64,000 nt of DNA from DAOUJI01 sp965224415 (GTDB lineage Bacteria; Chloroflexota; Dehalococcoidia; Lucifugimonadales; JAGWBF01): assembly GCA_965224415.1 (NCBI GenBank), contig CBDCZB010000004.1, positions 930,001 through 994,000 of the forward strand. Reading direction: 5' to 3'. The position numbers were made by a program, and so were the translations under genes. The number at the start of each line of letters is the position of its first letter. Position 1 is the stretch's first letter. Below are positions 8,483 through 16,656 of the stretch, piece after piece. The notes beneath the pieces are model-generated. The model saw only the letters and a list, made by a program, of their open reading frames with translations, searched no databases and was not told the DNA's origin.

Positions 8483-9394
8483 ATGAACGCATCGACCAGC
8501 ATCTACGAGTTCTTACAGCAGTTCCCAGACGAGGACGCGGCGACAGCCTTCTTCGAGTTGCGACGCTGGGGGAGCGAGCCTTACTGCCCACATTGCGGCT
8601 CTCTGTCCACGTCGGCGATTGAGAACGGCCAACCCATGCCCTACCGTTGCCGAGACTGCCGGAGGCATTTCAGTGTTCGGACGGGTACCGTCTTGGCCGA
8701 TAGTAAGGTGCCGCTCCACAAGTGGCTCATGGCGATCTACATGCTCCACACTGCCCGTAAAGGGGTGTCGAGTCCCCAAATGGCCCGTGAGCTTGGAGTC
8801 ACTCAGAAGACAGCATGGTTCCTGAATCACCGCATTCGGGCAGCGATGGCCCACCGGGGCGGGCTGTTCGGCGGCGAGGTCGAAGTGGACGAGGCTTACA
8901 TCGGCGGCAAGGAGCGCAATAAGCACGAGAGTAAGCGGGAGCACCTAGGTCGCGGGCCAGTCGGCAAGCAGGCCGTCATGGGCATCCGACAGCGGGAGAA
9001 CGGGGCTGTGCGCGCATTCCCAATCCCTGAAACTGACAGGGTGCACCTTCAGTCTGCCATCGTCGAGAACGTCAAGCGGGGTTCGACCGTCTACAGTGAC
9101 TCCCATCCTGCCTATGCCGGGCTTCGGGGCTACACCCACGAGAGCGTGGCCCACAGTGCAGGCGAGTACGTACGCGGGATGGCCCACACCAATGGCATAG
9201 AGTCGTTCTGGGCTTTGCTCAAGCGGGGATACATAGGCACCTACCACTACATGAGTACCAAGCACCTCCACCGCTACGCGGACGAATTCGCATACCGGCA
9301 AAGCGAGGGTATAGACAACAACATCTGGACCTTGGCCTCGACGATAGACGGGATGGTCGGGCGGAGGTTGACGTACCAGGAGTTGATAGCATGA
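8483..9394 (+). CDS. IS1595-family (ISXO2-like) transposase
   Basis: Catalyses movement of the 8420-11103 element. From the ATG at 8483, preceded by AAGGAG with 6-base spacing, it has 303 residues; another ATG at 8468 lacks a ribosome site. The N-terminal zinc finger uses C35/C38 and C56/C59 (CPHC, CRDC), the hallmark of this family. The ISXO2-type catalytic domain has Asp136 (EVDEAYIGGK), Asp206 (YSDSHPAY) and the N237/E240 region (HTNGIESFWALLKRGY), so it appears catalytically complete. Its TGA overlaps the methyltransferase ATG as ATGA, suggesting coupled translation. Confidence 0.94.
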   Translation: MNASTSIYEFLQQFPDEDAATAFFELRRWGSEPYCPHCGSLSTSAIENGQPMPYRCRDCRRHFSVRTGTVLADSKVPLHKWLMAIYMLHTARKGVSSPQMARELGVTQKTAWFLNHRIRAAMAHRGGLFGGEVEVDEAYIGGKERNKHESKREHLGRGPVGKQAVMGIRQRENGAVRAFPIPETDRVHLQSAIVENVKRGSTVYSDSHPAYAGLRGYTHESVAHSAGEYVRGMAHTNGIESFWALLKRGYIGTYHYMSTKHLHRYADEFAYRQSEGIDNNIWTLASTIDGMVGRRLTYQELIA

Positions 9395-10392
9395 CGGCAC
9401 TCTATGGTCGCTTCGACGAGATGGTTGACGCGCTACTAGCTCCGCCACTCGGAGACGTTCATGGACGACTACGCTGTGCGGATTTGTTCTGCGGGATTGG
9501 CGGGTTTCATGTTGCCGCCAGGAACGCAGGACTGGACGTGGTGTTCGCTTGCGATATTGACAAGGATGCCCGCAAAGCCTATGCCGCCAACTTCGATTTG
9601 CATCCCGAAGGGGATATCACAGCCGTTCGCATGGACGATGTGCCCGACTTCGACCTGTTGCTAGCTGGGTTCCCCTGTCAGCCGTTCAGCATCATTGGGA
9701 GTCAACGTGGATTCGCCGACCCACGCGGCGGGCTGTTCTTCGAGACGTTACGCTTTATACGCGCACGGCGGCCCCAGGGCATCATCCTGGAGAACGTCAA
9801 GCAGCTATCGACTGCCGACAGGGGGCGGGTACTCCGTCGTATCCTCGACGACCTGGAGGCCATGCAATACACCGTGGACTGGCGCGTTCTGAATGCCTGG
9901 GACTTCGGGTTGCCCCATAAGCGGGAGCGGACTATCATCGTTGCGACGTTGCCCCATCTGGCCTTTCCCTGGCCCGAAGAGGCGGCCCCCATGCATCCGC
10001 TGGCGGACGTGCTGGAGGATAAGCCAAATCCCAAGACCTTCGTGTCGGACGCAATCAGGGAGAAGCGACACCGGCAGCATACCGCCGAGGGCTCGCCGAT
10101 GATCTGGCACGAGAACAAGGGCGGGAACGTATCGAGCCATCCGTGGTCGTGCGCACTTCGGGCTGGAGCGTCACACAACTACCTGCTGGTGGACGGGAAG
10201 CGCCGGTTGACCTCGCGGGAGATGCTGCGGCTCCAGGGGTTCCCCGATGAATGGCGCATCGTTTGCAACGACGCTCAGACGCGAAAGCAGGCGGGGAATG
10301 CCGTACCCGTCCCGATGGTGCAAGCTGTGATTGAAGGAATGGTGAGCATCCTTGACAGAACCGCGGTTGCGGGGCAGCGAGCCTCGCGGTAG
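9391..10392 (+). CDS. DNA (cytosine-5) methyltransferase, transposon cargo
   Basis: Transfers a methyl group from SAM to C5 of cytosine in a short DNA target. It has 333 residues and all main C5-methylase motifs in order: I DLFCGIGGF (31-39), IV GFPCQPFS with nucleophile Cys96, VI ENV (134-136), VIII KRERTIIVA, IX RRLTSREMLRLQGFPDEW and X KQAGNAVPVPMVQA. The region between VIII and IX, which sets sequence specificity, is fairly short, as in enzymes with 4-6 base targets; the target itself cannot be read off. It overlaps the transposase by 4 bases and the endonuclease gene by 41, so it should be made before or with its partner and protect the host. Confidence 0.95.
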   Translation: MTALYGRFDEMVDALLAPPLGDVHGRLRCADLFCGIGGFHVAARNAGLDVVFACDIDKDARKAYAANFDLHPEGDITAVRMDDVPDFDLLLAGFPCQPFSIIGSQRGFADPRGGLFFETLRFIRARRPQGIILENVKQLSTADRGRVLRRILDDLEAMQYTVDWRVLNAWDFGLPHKRERTIIVATLPHLAFPWPEEAAPMHPLADVLEDKPNPKTFVSDAIREKRHRQHTAEGSPMIWHENKGGNVSSHPWSCALRAGASHNYLLVDGKRRLTSREMLRLQGFPDEWRIVCNDAQTRKQAGNAVPVPMVQAVIEGMVSILDRTAVAGQRASR

Positions 10393-11086
10393 AGGGCCTT
10401 ACCCACTCGGGCAAATCCCCGATGCCGTCTTGATAGAGCTCGGCAAGCAGATTGTTCACCGGCTCGCGATTGGGCATGGCGACATCAGCGGGGAGGACTT
10501 CGGGACGGTGTTTGCTCGGGCTGTGGGCGGCGTACACCGCTCAAGGCCCATTGGCCTCTCGGACGTGGAATGGAACGGGTGCGCGTGGTCTGTGAAGACC
10601 GTCAACGCATCGCGACCATTTACTCAACGCCGGGTCCGGCTCATATCGGGGCGCAACTCGCCGGACTACTCCCTTGGCATCGAGAACCCGCACGCTAATC
10701 CCGACGCGACGGGCCATGCTGTATTGGCGATCTGGAACAAGCGCGTCAATGAGGGGATGGACGAACACGAGGACCTACGCATTGCCGTGCTGGTGCGGAA
10801 CATAGACGTTCGGGAGTTCGTCCTGTTCGAGGGTGAAGCACAGCGATTCGTGCCTGACGACTATGGGTGGGCCTTCAACCGAAACAACAATCTGGAAGGA
10901 CGCAACAAGGTGACGGGAGAGCACTGTTTCACCTGGCAGCCGCACGGGAGCCAGTTCACCATCATACGCGACGTGCCAGGGTCTGCGCGGCAGTTCAGCA
11001 TCAGGCCGAATGTCCCACTGGTAGACCCGTCGGCTATCTTAGGGTATGTGCGGTACCGTGACGACTGGATTGACATTCACGGCTAG
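10352..11086 (+). CDS. Probable type II restriction endonuclease, transposon cargo
   Basis: I do not recognise a named endonuclease family. The call rests on position directly after a C5 methyltransferase, with which it overlaps. The 244-residue soluble product contains DVEWNGCAWSVKTV followed by RLISGRNSPDYSLGI, which could hold an acidic/Lys active site of the PD-(D/E)xK kind. The C-terminal part is rich in aromatic and charged residues, as in DNA-binding enzymes. The best start is TTG at 10352, inside the methyltransferase; a later TTG near 10429 is possible. It ends 17 bases before the right element boundary, so it belongs wholly to the transposon. No stop or frameshift suggests decay. 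Confidence 0.65.
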   Translation: MTEPRLRGSEPRGRGPYPLGQIPDAVLIELGKQIVHRLAIGHGDISGEDFGTVFARAVGGVHRSRPIGLSDVEWNGCAWSVKTVNASRPFTQRRVRLISGRNSPDYSLGIENPHANPDATGHAVLAIWNKRVNEGMDEHEDLRIAVLVRNIDVREFVLFEGEAQRFVPDDYGWAFNRNNNLEGRNKVTGEHCFTWQPHGSQFTIIRDVPGSARQFSIRPNVPLVDPSAILGYVRYRDDWIDIHG

Positions 11087-11111
11087 CTATGTATATAGTT
11101 CCCTTTCCGAT
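11081..11111. repeat. Right terminal inverted repeat and target duplication of the IS1595 transposon
   Basis: GTATATAGTTCCC at 11091-11103 is the exact reverse complement of the left end. It is preceded by GGCTAG, the mirror of CTAGCC at the left, and followed by the second TTTCCGAT copy at 11104-11111. Confidence 0.95.
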
Positions 11112-11933
11112 CCAGCTATCGTTCAAATCGAACCCAAGGGACCCGGTGGTTGGGCAGACTACGCCTTATTGGGCAGCAATGCGAAAACGGTCGTTATCTT
11201 CGTAGAGGCCAAGAGACTTTCGGTAAAAGACACTCCCATCACACAGACGGTCGGCTACGCAGTTAGCGAGAACATCGAGAACAACGCCAACGTCCGCTAT
11301 TGCGCCTCGACCAACGGCGACACTTGGGAGGTGTACGACATCACAGCACAAAAGTCTGTGATGAAAGCTTCCATTGCCACGGACGATGCCGCAAAGTGCG
11401 CCCTAAAATTCCTGAGCCTATGGCGGCGAAGCATGGCTGACGGCGTTTTCGACACTGCTATTGACCCGGTAGTTGCCCCAGTAGTAATTGTAGACCCGAC
11501 GCCAGTAGATCCCGATCCGCCCTCGCCTCAGCCTCCGTCACCGGATTGGACACCCCTCAACGGGAACTTCGAAACCACCGGTTGCCCTGCCCCCACGGCC
11601 ATCATGTTACCTGACGGTCAGCAGGTAGTCCTAACCCCAGCAAAATGGATTCGAATTCTGGTTGAAACGGCTCTGTGGCTGCACCGTTCGGGTTCACTAA
11701 CCAAAGAAAATTGCCTAATCAAATCTGGCGTAGGCAAAAATTCCAAACGGTACATATTAAGTGTCGACGGGAAACATCAGGGTGGAAATCCGTTCAAGAG
11801 CCCCATTCTTTTACCCAGCACGGACATCACACTAGAAGCGAACCTCTCCTCTAGTGCGATAATCCGCAATACTCAAATTTTGCTGCATAGTTTCGGGCAA
11901 GACTCCTCACAGATCTTTCTCAAACTTGCGTAG
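11104..11933 (+). pseudogene. 3' part of the HsdR-N-like gene, separated by the transposon
   Basis: Downstream of the right target duplication the frame reads SDPAIVQIEPKGPGGWADYA then LLGSNAKTVVIFVEAKRL, continuing the 5' fragment that ends in GWDVSD. The core ADYALL...VVIFVEAKRL matches a PD-(D/E)xK nuclease fold (Asp, then Glu-x-Lys) as in HsdR-N domains. A Pro/Asp-rich linker (about 40 residues, PVDPDPPSPQPPSP) follows, then a C-terminal domain of about 110 residues that I do not recognise. No start codon or ribosome site remains here, so the fragment is probably silent. AT content rises toward the end, suggesting foreign origin. Confidence 0.88.
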
Positions 11934-11945
11934 TCAATAGTCCTT

Positions 11946-11976
11946 GGAGACCCGAACGTGCTGGTTTCAGGTCTCC
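11946..11976. other. Hairpin after the disrupted gene, possible terminator
   Basis: Arms GGAGACC (11946-11952) and GGTCTCC (11970-11976) pair perfectly around a 17-base loop. No T-run follows, so a terminator role is only possible. Confidence 0.3.
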
Positions 11977-12016
11977 GCCAGAACGAAGGATGGACTCCGA
12001 CATCCCCGCCCCAGGT

Positions 12017-12045
12017 TTGACACCTATATTCCGCGTCAATAGAAT
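12017..12045 (+). promoter_or_regulatory. Predicted promoter of nadB
   Basis: TTGACA (12017-12022), a 17-base spacer and TAGAAT (12040-12045), close to the sigma-70 consensus, about 75 bases before the nadB start. Confidence 0.7.
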
Positions 12046-12120
12046 GCCCTAAACCAGTCCCCGGGGAATGCCGCAGTCCCTTCCTGACTAATCAAAGCGG
12101 CATCGGCTACAGGGGGTCCT

Positions 12121-13689
12121 TTGGCTCAGAGCTACGATTACATCATCCTGGGCAGCGGGATAGCCGGCCTGAACACAGCCCTGCTTGCCAGGGAACACGG
12201 CTCTGTGGTCATTCTCACCAAGGGGAAAATCGACGACTGCAACACCCGGTACGCCCAGGGGGGCATCGCCGCCGCCGTGGGAGACCAGGATTCCCCGGAT
12301 CTGCACATGCAGGACACCCTGGCAGCCGGAGCCGGTCTCTGCGACACCGAGGCCGTGAGGGCGCTCACCACCGAAGGGCCGGGCCGCATCGCCGACCTGA
12401 TTCAGCGAGGGGTGCCCTTCGACACCATCCACGCCGAAATATCCCTGGCCAAAGAGGGCGCCCACAGCGTAGCCCGAGTTCTCCATGCCGGAGGCGACGC
12501 CACCGGACAGCACATCGAGCTTACCCTCGCCCAGGCGGTCAGGGACGCAGGGATCGAGGTCCTGGAATACTCCCTGGCCACCAGCATCAACGTGGAAAAG
12601 GGCCAGGCCCAGGGAGTCGAGGCGCTGGACACCCATACCGGTCGCAAGGACGTCTTTGAAGGCCGATTTGTTGTAGTGGCAACCGGAGGAGGAGGCCGCG
12701 TCTACAACAACACCACCAACCCGGAAGTCGCCACAGGGGACGGTGTAGCCCTGGCATTCCGCGCCGGCGCCCAGGTGATGGACATGGAGTTCTACCAGTT
12801 CCATCCGACGGCCCTGCGCATGGACGGAGTCCCCACTTTTCTCATATCCGAGGCCATGAGAGGCGAGGGAGCCATCCTGCGGAACGCGGAGGGCCAGCCC
12901 TTCTTGAAGGACCACCATCCTATGGCCGAACTAGCCCCCAGGGACATCGTGGCCAGGGCTATATTCAACGAGATGGGACGCATTGGAGCGGACCACGTGC
13001 TCCTGGACGTAACCCACCTCCCGGCGGAAGCGGTGCGCAACCGCTTCCCCACCATATTCAGGTTCTGCCTCGACCATGACCTGGACATCACCGTATCCCC
13101 CATACCGGTGGCTCCGGCGGCCCACTACATGATGGGAGGCGTGAAGACCAACGTGTGGGGAGAGACCACCATCGACCGGCTCTTTGCGGCGGGGGAGGTC
13201 GCGTGCACCGGCGTCCACGGGGCCAACCGCTTAGCCAGCAACTCCCTGCTGGACACCTCAGTATTCGCCAGGCGCGTGGTCCAAAGAAGCCTGGAGGCTC
13301 CTTCTCTCCGTGACCGCGACAGGACCACGAGGGCGGAGATGACCGTCGCTCTGTCGGATTCCTCTGATTCGGCTCCCGGCGCTAAGGAGCCAACGCTGCA
13401 GGGCGTCCAAGAGCTGATGGGCAGCCTGGTGGGAATGGTGCGCAATCGTGACGGGCTCAGCCAAGCGGTCACTTCCCTCTCCGGATGGACCCAGAGCCAG
13501 AGGGAACCCACAGACCGCGTCAGCCACGAACTGGCCAACCTGACTCTACTGGGACATCTGATCTCCCAGTCGGCGCTTATCCGGGAGGAGAGCCGGGGCG
13601 CCCACTTCCGAGACGACTTCCCCAAGCCGTCACCCCAGTGGCTCAAGCACATCGTTCTTTCCAACACCCAGGCCAGCGGACAGGGCTGA
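12121..13689 (+). CDS. nadB: L-aspartate oxidase
   Basis: FAD enzyme that oxidises L-aspartate to iminoaspartate, the first step of de novo NAD synthesis. It has 522 residues. The FAD-binding GSGIAGLNTAL lies near residue 12; RYAQGGIAAAVG, HVLLDVTHL, the HYMMGGVKTN block and GVHGANRLASNSLLD are diagnostic of NadB and fumarate-reductase flavoproteins. The start is TTG at 12121 with AGGGGG upstream; no ATG fits better. nadA and nadC are not nearby. It is followed after 13 bases by a GNAT gene. Confidence 0.95.
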   Translation: MAQSYDYIILGSGIAGLNTALLAREHGSVVILTKGKIDDCNTRYAQGGIAAAVGDQDSPDLHMQDTLAAGAGLCDTEAVRALTTEGPGRIADLIQRGVPFDTIHAEISLAKEGAHSVARVLHAGGDATGQHIELTLAQAVRDAGIEVLEYSLATSINVEKGQAQGVEALDTHTGRKDVFEGRFVVVATGGGGRVYNNTTNPEVATGDGVALAFRAGAQVMDMEFYQFHPTALRMDGVPTFLISEAMRGEGAILRNAEGQPFLKDHHPMAELAPRDIVARAIFNEMGRIGADHVLLDVTHLPAEAVRNRFPTIFRFCLDHDLDITVSPIPVAPAAHYMMGGVKTNVWGETTIDRLFAAGEVACTGVHGANRLASNSLLDTSVFARRVVQRSLEAPSLRDRDRTTRAEMTVALSDSSDSAPGAKEPTLQGVQELMGSLVGMVRNRDGLSQAVTSLSGWTQSQREPTDRVSHELANLTLLGHLISQSALIREESRGAHFRDDFPKPSPQWLKHIVLSNTQASGQG

Positions 13690-13702
13690 CGCCCCCGGCG
13701 CC

Positions 13703-14173
13703 ATGACTCCCGACGTCAGGCCCGCGTCTCTGGACGACCTGGAAGCCCTCGTCAGCTTCAACGCGTCAATGGCCCTGGAGACCGAGGGCAAGACCTTAGA
13801 CATGGAACTCCTAAGGCAGGGGACCAGGGCGGTCTTTGATTCCTCTGAACGGGGCTTCTACCTGGTGTCGGAAGCGGACGGCTCGCCCGTCGGGTCGCTG
13901 CTCGTTACCTACGAGTGGAGCGATTGGCGCAACGGCTGGTTCTGGTGGATTCAGAGCGTCTACGTGAGACCTGAGCGGCGCAGGATGGGAGTCTACTCGG
14001 CGATGCACCGCTGGATTATCGACACCGCCAGGGCCAAGCCCGACGTATGCGGGGTCCGGCTCTACGTGGACCGCAACAACGCCGCCGCCAGGGAGACCTA
14101 CCGGAGCCTGGGCATGGGCGAGTCCCATTACGACATGTTCGAGGACGACTTCGCCTTTCCCGCCCACGACTAG
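13703..14173 (+). CDS. GNAT-family N-acetyltransferase
   Basis: Predicted acetyl-CoA-dependent transferase; the substrate is unknown. It has 156 residues. The fold is visible as strands around GSLLVTYEWSDWRNGWFWWI, then the acetyl-CoA motif SVYVRPERRRMGVYSAMH (motif A, R/Q-x-x-G-x-G/A variant) and the NNAAARETYRSLGM C-terminal motif. The start is 13 bases after nadB, so the two may share a transcript. Confidence 0.88.
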   Translation: MTPDVRPASLDDLEALVSFNASMALETEGKTLDMELLRQGTRAVFDSSERGFYLVSEADGSPVGSLLVTYEWSDWRNGWFWWIQSVYVRPERRRMGVYSAMHRWIIDTARAKPDVCGVRLYVDRNNAAARETYRSLGMGESHYDMFEDDFAFPAHD

Positions 14174-14206
14174 CCTCCAGGGTGGGCAATACGGCTCCAG
14201 CGCCGC

Positions 14207-14212
14207 TATAAT
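14207..14212 (+). promoter_or_regulatory. Probable -10 element of the SDR cluster
   Basis: A consensus TATAAT lies 38 bases before the first SDR ATG. No convincing -35 is visible. Confidence 0.4.
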
Positions 14213-14250
14213 TGGGCCGGTCATCCCCGGCACATACGACGGAGGGACTT

Positions 14251-15006
14251 ATGGGAAGAATGGACGGCAAGGTGGCCATCATCACGGGCGCGGGCAACGG
14301 CATGGGCGCCTGTGAAGCCGAGCTTCTGGCCCGGGAAGGGGCCAAGGTGGCTGTGACCGATATCCGTGAAGACGACGGCATGGCCGTGGTGGAAGGCATA
14401 AGGAGATCGGGAGGAGACGCTGCCTTTCACGGATTGGACGTCACCGACGAAGAGGCTTGGAAATCGGTGATTGACCAGGTGGTGGCTGCATACGGCAAGC
14501 TCAACGTCCTGGTGAACAACGCTGGCATAAGCAGTTTCGCTTTCGACGACACGATGGGTTCCAACGAATGGGACGTTTTTATGGCTATCAACGCCAAAGG
14601 GCCGTTCCTCGGCGTGAAACACTCGGTCCCGAAGATGAAAGAGGCCGGAGGAGGCTCGATAGTCAACATTTCCTCCATCGCAGGCATCACCGGCTCGACT
14701 TTGGGCCATCCTGCCTACAACAGCTCCAAGGGAGCCGTGCGTCTTTTCACCAAGGCCATGGCGGCGCGCCTGGGTAGAGACAATATACGGGTGAACTCGG
14801 TCCACACGGGCCGGATGCCCCCCATGACGTCCGGCCGGTACGAGGCCCAGCAGGATGAGCTGAACGAACGTCTGACCATGGTCCCGCTGGGCAGGATGGG
14901 TCGGGTGGAGGAAGTGGGCTATGCCGTCCTCTTCCTGGCGTCTGACGAGGCCTCATACATCACTGGATTGGAATTGCTGGTGGACGGAGGGTTCACCGCC
15001 GTATAA
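14251..15006 (+). CDS. Short-chain dehydrogenase/reductase, first of three tandem copies
   Basis: Probable NAD-dependent alcohol/ketone oxidoreductase. It has 251 residues. The Rossmann motif TGAGNGMG spans 12-19; Asp37 after strand 2 favours NAD(H) over NADP(H). NNAG, Ser141/142, Tyr156 and Lys160 (YNSSK) form the active site, and VDGGFTAV ends the protein as in cyclohexanol-dehydrogenase-like SDRs. ATG at 14251 has GGAGGG upstream; an in-frame ATG at 14212 lies in the promoter and is rejected. It is followed at 15092 and 15866 by two homologues starting MGR(M/L)DGKVAI, so the trio arose by tandem duplication. Confidence 0.93.
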   Translation: MGRMDGKVAIITGAGNGMGACEAELLAREGAKVAVTDIREDDGMAVVEGIRRSGGDAAFHGLDVTDEEAWKSVIDQVVAAYGKLNVLVNNAGISSFAFDDTMGSNEWDVFMAINAKGPFLGVKHSVPKMKEAGGGSIVNISSIAGITGSTLGHPAYNSSKGAVRLFTKAMAARLGRDNIRVNSVHTGRMPPMTSGRYEAQQDELNERLTMVPLGRMGRVEEVGYAVLFLASDEASYITGLELLVDGGFTAV

Positions 15007-15026
15007 TCGCCGCAAGTCCCCCAAAA

Positions 15027-15064
15027 CCCCCTCTCCCTCTGGGAGAGGGTTGGGGTGAGGGTGA
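15027..15064. repeat. REP-like palindromic repeat, copy 1
   Basis: CCCTCTCCC, TCT, GGGAGAGGG forms a strong hairpin and is followed by TTGGGGTGAGGG. Near-identical units occur at about 31742 and, inverted, at 53404. It sits between two co-oriented SDR genes and may act as an mRNA-stabilising or attenuating hairpin. Confidence 0.8.
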
Positions 15065-15091
15065 ACAGATCGAAAGCGGAGGCAGCAAGAT

Positions 15092-15847
15092 ATGGGTAGA
15101 TTGGACGGGAAGGTCGCCATAGTCACGGGAGGCGCCAACGGTCAGGGCGCCATGGAATGCCGGATGTTCGCCAACGAGGGCGCCAGGGTCATTATTGCCG
15201 ACATCGCAGGCGAAGAGGGCCAGAAGCTGGAAGCCGAAATAAACGAGGCCGGCGGGGTCGCGACGTTCATGCGCCTGGACGTGACCAACGAGGAGAACTG
15301 GCAGAAAGTCGTGGACGACACAGTCGCCAACCATGGGCGGCTGGACATTCTGGTCAACAACGCCGGTCTGTCATCAACTTCGGTGACGGACTTCAACAGC
15401 CTCGACGGCTGGGAGAAGATCAGTGACGTGAACGCCAAAGGCGTGTTCCTGGGCACCAAGACCGTAGTGCCCAAAATGCGGGACGTCGGAGGCGGTTCCA
15501 TCGTCAACATCTCGTCCATATACGGCCTTGTCGGGTCCCCGTCGGGCCACCCCGCCTACCATGCGTCAAAAGGAGCGGTGAGGCTCTTCACCAAAGCGGC
15601 GGCGGCTCGGTACGGACCAGACAACATACGCTGCAACTCCATACACCCGGGCAGGATGCCCCCGATGGTCTCCGGCGACAAAGAGTGGTACTGGTCTCAG
15701 GACGCCATCTGGCAAGCCAGGATTCCTCTCCGTAGGAACGGGCGCACGGATGAGGTTGCATCCGCCGTGCTGTTCCTGGCCTCCGACGAGGCCTCCTACG
15801 TCACCGGAGCGGAGATACCCGTCGACGGCGGGTACACCTGCCAGTAG
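15092..15847 (+). CDS. Short-chain dehydrogenase/reductase, second tandem copy
   Basis: Predicted NAD-dependent oxidoreductase of 251 residues, the same length as the first copy. TGGANGQG (12-19), Asp37 (NAD preference), NNAGLSS, the ISS serine, Tyr156 and Lys160 (YHASK) are all present, and VDGGYTC closes the protein. GGAGG stands upstream of the ATG. It differs from its neighbours mainly around residues 95-110 and 180-215, the substrate-binding loop, which suggests divergence in substrate rather than cofactor. Substrate unknown. Confidence 0.93.
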   Translation: MGRLDGKVAIVTGGANGQGAMECRMFANEGARVIIADIAGEEGQKLEAEINEAGGVATFMRLDVTNEENWQKVVDDTVANHGRLDILVNNAGLSSTSVTDFNSLDGWEKISDVNAKGVFLGTKTVVPKMRDVGGGSIVNISSIYGLVGSPSGHPAYHASKGAVRLFTKAAAARYGPDNIRCNSIHPGRMPPMVSGDKEWYWSQDAIWQARIPLRRNGRTDEVASAVLFLASDEASYVTGAEIPVDGGYTCQ

Positions 15848-15865
15848 TCCTGACAGGAGCAAGCA

Positions 15866-16624
15866 ATGGGCAGACTCGACGGCAAAGTGGCGATAATAAC
15901 AGGCGGCGGCAACGGAATGGGAGCCGCCGCTTGCGTCCTGTTCGCGAAAGAAGGCTGCAAGGTTGCCATATCCGACAGGCTGGAGGACGGCGGACGCAGC
16001 GTGGAGAAGCAAATCAGCGAGGCGGGGGGCGACGCGTTTTTCGTCCACATGGACGTGGCCAGCGAGGAGGACTGGAAGCGCGCCGTAGATGAGGTCGTCC
16101 GCCGTTACCGCAAGCTCAACGTCCTAGTCCAGTTCGCAGGACTCAGCGGCACCATATACCAAGACCACTACGACTCCGACGGTTGGGACCGCTACATGGC
16201 GATCAACGCCAAGGGCCCGTTCCTAGGCTTCAAATACTGCTACCCCAAAATGAAAGAGGCAGGCGGAGGCTCGGTAGTCAATTGCGGCTCCCGCTTTGCT
16301 CTGGACGGTTCGCCCGGCAGCCACCCTGGGTACCACGCTTCCAAGGGCGCCCTGCGGCTGTACACGAAGGCCATTGCCTCCAGGCACGGGCCGGAGAACA
16401 TCCGGGCAAACTGCCTTCACCCGGCCAGGATGCCTCCCATGACCACCTCAGACACCACCTCTGCTAAGACAACCCAGGAGATGTTCCCGGTTTCGTCCAT
16501 ACCCATGAGGCGGCCCGGCACACGGGACGAGGCGGCATGGGTAGCCCTCTTCCTGGCCTCGGACGAATCGTCCTACATCACGGGCATAGACTTCCCAGTG
16601 GACGGCGGCCTCAACGCCATCTAA
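15866..16624 (+). CDS. Short-chain dehydrogenase/reductase, third tandem copy, altered NNAG motif
   Basis: Predicted oxidoreductase of 252 residues. TGGGNGMG (12-19), Asp37, Ser142, Tyr156 and Lys160 (YHASK) are conserved, as is the active-site Asn in MAINAKG. The structural NNAG motif reads QFAG here and the serine block is NCGSRFA instead of NISS. Both changes set it apart from the two copies upstream and may alter cofactor-strand packing or substrate. It starts 18 bases after the second copy with AGGAG upstream and is very likely co-transcribed. Confidence 0.92.
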   Translation: MGRLDGKVAIITGGGNGMGAAACVLFAKEGCKVAISDRLEDGGRSVEKQISEAGGDAFFVHMDVASEEDWKRAVDEVVRRYRKLNVLVQFAGLSGTIYQDHYDSDGWDRYMAINAKGPFLGFKYCYPKMKEAGGGSVVNCGSRFALDGSPGSHPGYHASKGALRLYTKAIASRHGPENIRANCLHPARMPPMTTSDTTSAKTTQEMFPVSSIPMRRPGTRDEAAWVALFLASDESSYITGIDFPVDGGLNAI

Positions 16625-16656
16625 GGCGTCTGCCACGGCGTCGTGTAGGTGGTTAG

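Larger units (their letters stand above)
8420..11103. mobile_element. IS1595-family transposon carrying a restriction-modification module
   Basis: A 2684-bp element with 23-base near-perfect terminal inverted repeats and an 8-bp target duplication (TTTCCGAT at both ends), the duplication length typical of IS1595. In order it encodes an ISXO2-like transposase, a cytosine-5 DNA methyltransferase and a probable restriction endonuclease, all on the plus strand with overlapping ends. It has its own promoter just inside the left end. It inserted into an HsdR-N-like gene whose two halves still match in frame. Passenger genes are known in some IS1595 members; a complete restriction-modification pair as cargo is striking. 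Confidence 0.93.

Noticed and set aside
11046..11111. ATG at 11046 as the start of the 3' HsdR-N-like fragment
   Set aside because: This codon lies inside the transposon and the endonuclease gene; native sequence begins only after the right target duplication.
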